Of a stretch of 64,000 nt of DNA, positions 61,761 to 64,000 are shown one piece after another. Source of the stretch: Lentzea atacamensis (GTDB taxonomy: Bacteria; Actinomycetota; Actinomycetes; Mycobacteriales; Pseudonocardiaceae); NCBI RefSeq assembly GCF_003269295.1, contig NZ_QLTT01000002.1, positions 310,001 through 374,000 of the forward strand, written 5' to 3'. How positions within the stretch are numbered: the stretch's first letter is position 1; every line of letters starts with the position of its first letter. Made by a program: the position numbers and the translations under genes. The notes beneath the pieces are model-generated. The model ran no database searches and had not been told where the DNA came from. It worked only from the letters and a program-made list of their open reading frames with translations.

Positions 61761-62912
61761 CTAGTCCTTGACCCACTCGCCCTTGACCATCACGTCCCTC
61801 GGCTTCAATTCTGCATCCAGCACGACGAGGTCGGCCGCACATCCGGGCTGGAGCTTTCCGGTGTCGATGCCGAGCAGCTCCGCGCCACGGGTCGCGGTGG
61901 CGTACGCAGCCTCCACGAGCGACAGTCCACAGGAGTTGACGGCGTTGCGGAACGCCATGTCCATCGTCAGCGTGCTGCCGGCCAGCGCGGCACCGCCCGC
62001 CAGCGTCGGCACGCCGTCGACCACGCGGACTTCGAGCCCGCCGACGTCGTACACGCCGTCGCCCACACCGGCGGCCGCGATGGCGTCGGTGATGAGGACC
62101 GTGCGCTTGAGGCCGGCGTGACGCGCGGCCAGGCGGACCGCCGTCGGGTGCAGGTGCACGAGGTCGCAGATGAGCTCGACGGTGACGCGGTCGTCGTCCA
62201 GCAGCGCGCCGATCGGGCCGGGCTCGCGGTGGTGCAGCGGGCGCATGCCGTTGAACAGGTGCGTCGCCACGGTGGCGCCGGCGTCGACGGCGGGGCGGAC
62301 CTGCGCCTCGGTCGCGTCGGTGTGGCCGATGGCGGCGAGGACGCCCGCGTCCACGAGCTGCCGCACGGCGCTGACGGCACCCTCCAGCTCAGGCGCGATG
62401 GTGATCATCCGGACGGTGCCCTTGCCCGCGTCGAGCAGCTTCGTCACCGCGGTCTGCTCCGGCGGGCACAGGATCGCCGGGTCGTGCGCGCCGCAGCGGG
62501 CGGCGGACAGGAACGGGCCCTCGAGGTGGATGCCCGCGACGACACCCTCCTGCACCAGCTCGGCCAGTGCGGACACCTGGTCGGCCAGCTCCGGGACCGG
62601 GCGCGAGACGAGCGACGCGAGCAACGTCGTGGTGCCGTGCCTGCGGTGCGCGGCCGCCGCCTTGCGGACCTTCTGCGGGTCCTTGCTGGTGAACGCGTCA
62701 CCGCCGCCGCCGTGGCAGTGGATGTCGACGAAGCCGGGCACGATCGTGCCGCCACCGACGTCGGTCGTCGGGCCGTCGGGCGGCGCGCCCTCGCCCACCG
62801 CGACGATCCGGCCGTCTCCGACGCTGACCCACCCGTTCTCGAGCACCCTGTCCGGCGTGACGACCCGACCATTGGTCAGGGTCACGTCGACAGGTCCACC
62901 CCACGTGCTCAT
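61761..62912 (-). CDS. nagA: N-acetylglucosamine-6-phosphate deacetylase
   Basis: 383 residues, ATG 62912 overlapping the ROK kinase stop (ATGA). Amidohydrolase fold: VPGFVDIHCHGGGGDAFTS (HxH), GIHLEGPFLSAARCGAH, AIGHTDATEAQV, ATHLFNGMRPLHHREPG and catalytic Asp in VLITDAIAAAG. It deacetylates GlcNAc-6-P to glucosamine-6-P in amino-sugar catabolism. It follows the kinase that makes its substrate and shares its dre-controlled promoter. Confidence 0.96.
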   Translation of the reverse strand: MSTWGGPVDVTLTNGRVVTPDRVLENGWVSVGDGRIVAVGEGAPPDGPTTDVGGGTIVPGFVDIHCHGGGGDAFTSKDPQKVRKAAAAHRRHGTTTLLASLVSRPVPELADQVSALAELVQEGVVAGIHLEGPFLSAARCGAHDPAILCPPEQTAVTKLLDAGKGTVRMITIAPELEGAVSAVRQLVDAGVLAAIGHTDATEAQVRPAVDAGATVATHLFNGMRPLHHREPGPIGALLDDDRVTVELICDLVHLHPTAVRLAARHAGLKRTVLITDAIAAAGVGDGVYDVGGLEVRVVDGVPTLAGGAALAGSTLTMDMAFRNAVNSCGLSLVEAAYATATRGAELLGIDTGKLQPGCAADLVVLDAELKPRDVMVKGEWVKD

Positions 62913-63820
62913 GACGCCTCCAGCATGTCGATGGCCAGCAGCGCCGCGCCGAGGAAGCCCGCCTCGTCGCCGAGCGCCGCGAGCCGCAGCTCCGGTCGGC
63001 GCTGGAAGGCGATCAGCCCGTCCAGCCTGTCCCGCAACGGCTCCACCAGCAGGTCTCCTGCCAGTGCGAGCCCGCCACCGAGCACGACGGCCTCCGGGCC
63101 GAGCAGCGTCGCCAACACCAGGATCCCCCTGGCGAGCGCGTCGACGGCCTCGTGCCACACGGCGACTGCGTCCTGCTCCCCGTCCTTCACCCTGCGTGCG
63201 ACCTCGGCGGCGCCGTTGACGGGGGTGCCGGTACGTGCGGTGTACCGGCGGGCGATCGCCGCGGAGGACGCCACTGTCTCCACGCAGCCGATCTGGCCAC
63301 ACGCGCAGGGCACGCCGTGGCCGACGTTCACATGTCCGATCTCACCCGCGTAGCCGTCGCCGCTGAAGATCTTCCCGTCGAGCAGCAGCGCGCCGGCGAT
63401 ACCGGTGCCGATGGGCAGGACCACCGCGTTGCGCAGCCCCTTCGCGGCACCCATCCGGCACTCGGCGAGCCCGGCGGCGCGGACGTCGTGGCCGAACGTG
63501 ACGGGAACGCCCAGCCGTTCCGTGAGGACTGTGCTGAACGGGAACTGGCTCCACGGCAGGTTGGTCGTGTACACGCCGACGCCGTTGGCCTCGTCCACGA
63601 TGCCCGGCGCCACGATCCCGACGGCGTCGATCTCGTGCTCGGAGGCCTGCCTGAGCTCGTCGACGAGCTCGGCGATCACGGCGAGGAGGGGCTCCAGCTC
63701 GGCCGGAGTCGCCCGGCGGGCGTGCTTCTGCGCCGCCACCACCTCCGAGGTACCGGTGACCAGCGCCGCCTTGGTTTCGGTGCCACCGATGTCGACGGCG
63801 ACCACGTGTCTGCGTGCCAC
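62909..63820 (-). CDS. ROK-family sugar kinase (GlcNAc kinase candidate)
   Basis: 303 residues, GTG 63820. ROK signature: VAVDIGGTETKAALV (ATP), VGIVAPGIVDEANGVGVYTTNLPW and the zinc motif CACGQIGCVET. Located directly before nagA with overlapping codons, so it should phosphorylate GlcNAc (or glucose). A dre site lies 30 bases upstream. Confidence 0.9.
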   Translation of the reverse strand: MARRHVVAVDIGGTETKAALVTGTSEVVAAQKHARRATPAELEPLLAVIAELVDELRQASEHEIDAVGIVAPGIVDEANGVGVYTTNLPWSQFPFSTVLTERLGVPVTFGHDVRAAGLAECRMGAAKGLRNAVVLPIGTGIAGALLLDGKIFSGDGYAGEIGHVNVGHGVPCACGQIGCVETVASSAAIARRYTARTGTPVNGAAEVARRVKDGEQDAVAVWHEAVDALARGILVLATLLGPEAVVLGGGLALAGDLLVEPLRDRLDGLIAFQRRPELRLAALGDEAGFLGAALLAIDMLEAS

Positions 63821-63849
63821 GAGGACTGATCCTGCGGCATCAAAGCCCT

Positions 63850-63865
63850 ATTGGTCTATACCAAG
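63850..63865. promoter_or_regulatory. DasR-type dre site upstream of the nag operon
   Basis: ATTGGTCTATACCAAG; the core TTGGTCTATACCAA is almost fully symmetric and fits the dre core TGGTCTAGACCA. DasR represses such genes until glucosamine-6-P accumulates. Confidence 0.82.
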
Positions 63866-63909
63866 TACCGGATTGGGGGCGTGTTCCTACGCACCGGAAT
63901 CGCTCTCAC

Positions 63910-63924
63910 CGGGCAAAACGCCCG
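63910..63924 (-). terminator. Small hairpin after sigma-factor gene
   Basis: CGGGC (63910-63914) and GCCCG (63920-63924) around AAAAC, just 3' of the sigma-factor stop on the minus strand. Short, and only weak evidence as a terminator. Confidence 0.35.
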
Positions 63925-63927
63925 TGA

Positions 63928-64000
63928 TCAACCGGCCATGATCTTCTGGAGTGCGTCCAGGGCCCTGGACGCCGTCGACTTCACGGTGCCCTTCGAGATG
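63928..64000 (-). CDS. Sigma-70-family RNA polymerase sigma factor, C-terminal end (cut by window edge)
   Basis: Only the last ~24 codons are in view: ISKGTVKSTASRALDALQKIM then two codons and stop. GTVKSTASRALxAL is the recognition helix of region 4 in SigE-type ECF sigma factors of actinomycetes. Type cannot be refined. Confidence 0.75.
   Translation of the reverse strand, partial: ISKGTVKSTASRALDALQKIMAG

Noticed and set aside
60231-63353. Very long open frame (over 1000 codons) on the plus strand
   Set aside because: It is antisense to monooxygenase, DedA, nagA and kinase genes, rich in Arg/His/Asp with no domain. High GC removes stops in this frame.

Overview
The window is high-GC DNA from an actinomycete, most likely a Pseudonocardiales genus of the Lentzea / Saccharothrix / Actinosynnema type. 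This genus-level placement is inference. The evidence for it is frequent GTG starts, GTGA and ATGA gene overlaps, a dnaK-grpE-dnaJ-hspR operon with HAIR boxes, DasR-type dre sites, an EtfD-type iron-sulfur oxidoreductase, type VII secretion substrates and LAxTG wall-sorting signals. The content is mostly chromosomal housekeeping and regulatory genes. I see no prophage, CRISPR array, rRNA, large biosynthetic cluster or transposase gene.

Region 1 (1-11.8 kb): an edge-truncated flavin oxidoreductase, remnants of a pentapeptide-repeat gene, a thioredoxin/NHL protein, a GroES-like protein, VanW and DUF1206 membrane proteins, and a Cmx-type chloramphenicol exporter preceded by a complete leader-peptide attenuator. 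A FadE5-like acyl-CoA dehydrogenase and a TetX-like monooxygenase with a divergent TetR regulator follow.

Region 2 (11-26.5 kb): a response regulator, a sodium symporter, tRNA-Gly(CCC), dcd, a CDF exporter, and a family of secreted SdrD-B-like proteins (three intact, one probably decayed) sharing an odd CCTGGGGG leader. A 168-bp MITE-like element, a holin-like protein, EtfD, an SMR/TetR pair and a DUF4097 lipoprotein complete it. EtfD and FadE5 should work together in fatty-acid oxidation, and their upstream regions share a palindrome.

Region 3 (26.5-41.3 kb): the HspR heat-shock regulon (dnaK operon and clpB, each with HAIR boxes), an SDR/TetR pair with twin operators, glyA behind a ZTP riboswitch, a flavohemoglobin, a broken HIT gene, and a DHA2 exporter whose 3' end carries three DnaA boxes at exact 21-bp spacing.

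Region 4 (41.3-49.7 kb): an ArsR-ArsC fusion with its own operator, small membrane and sorted proteins, a three-gene type VII secretion substrate operon, a second 167-bp MITE-like element, pyrE, a TrmH-type methyltransferase and a GH76 protein.

Region 5 (49.7-64 kb): a divergent LacI-controlled sugar cluster (isomerase; PfkB kinase plus P-loop kinase), a secreted beta-helix protein, two DedA proteins, a FAD-linked oxidase, and a GH18 chitinase with a dre site. After these come a FAD monooxygenase with TetR and operator, and nagA plus a ROK kinase behind a second dre site. The chitinase and nag genes together form a DasR-type chitin/GlcNAc module. The window ends in the 3' end of a sigma factor gene.
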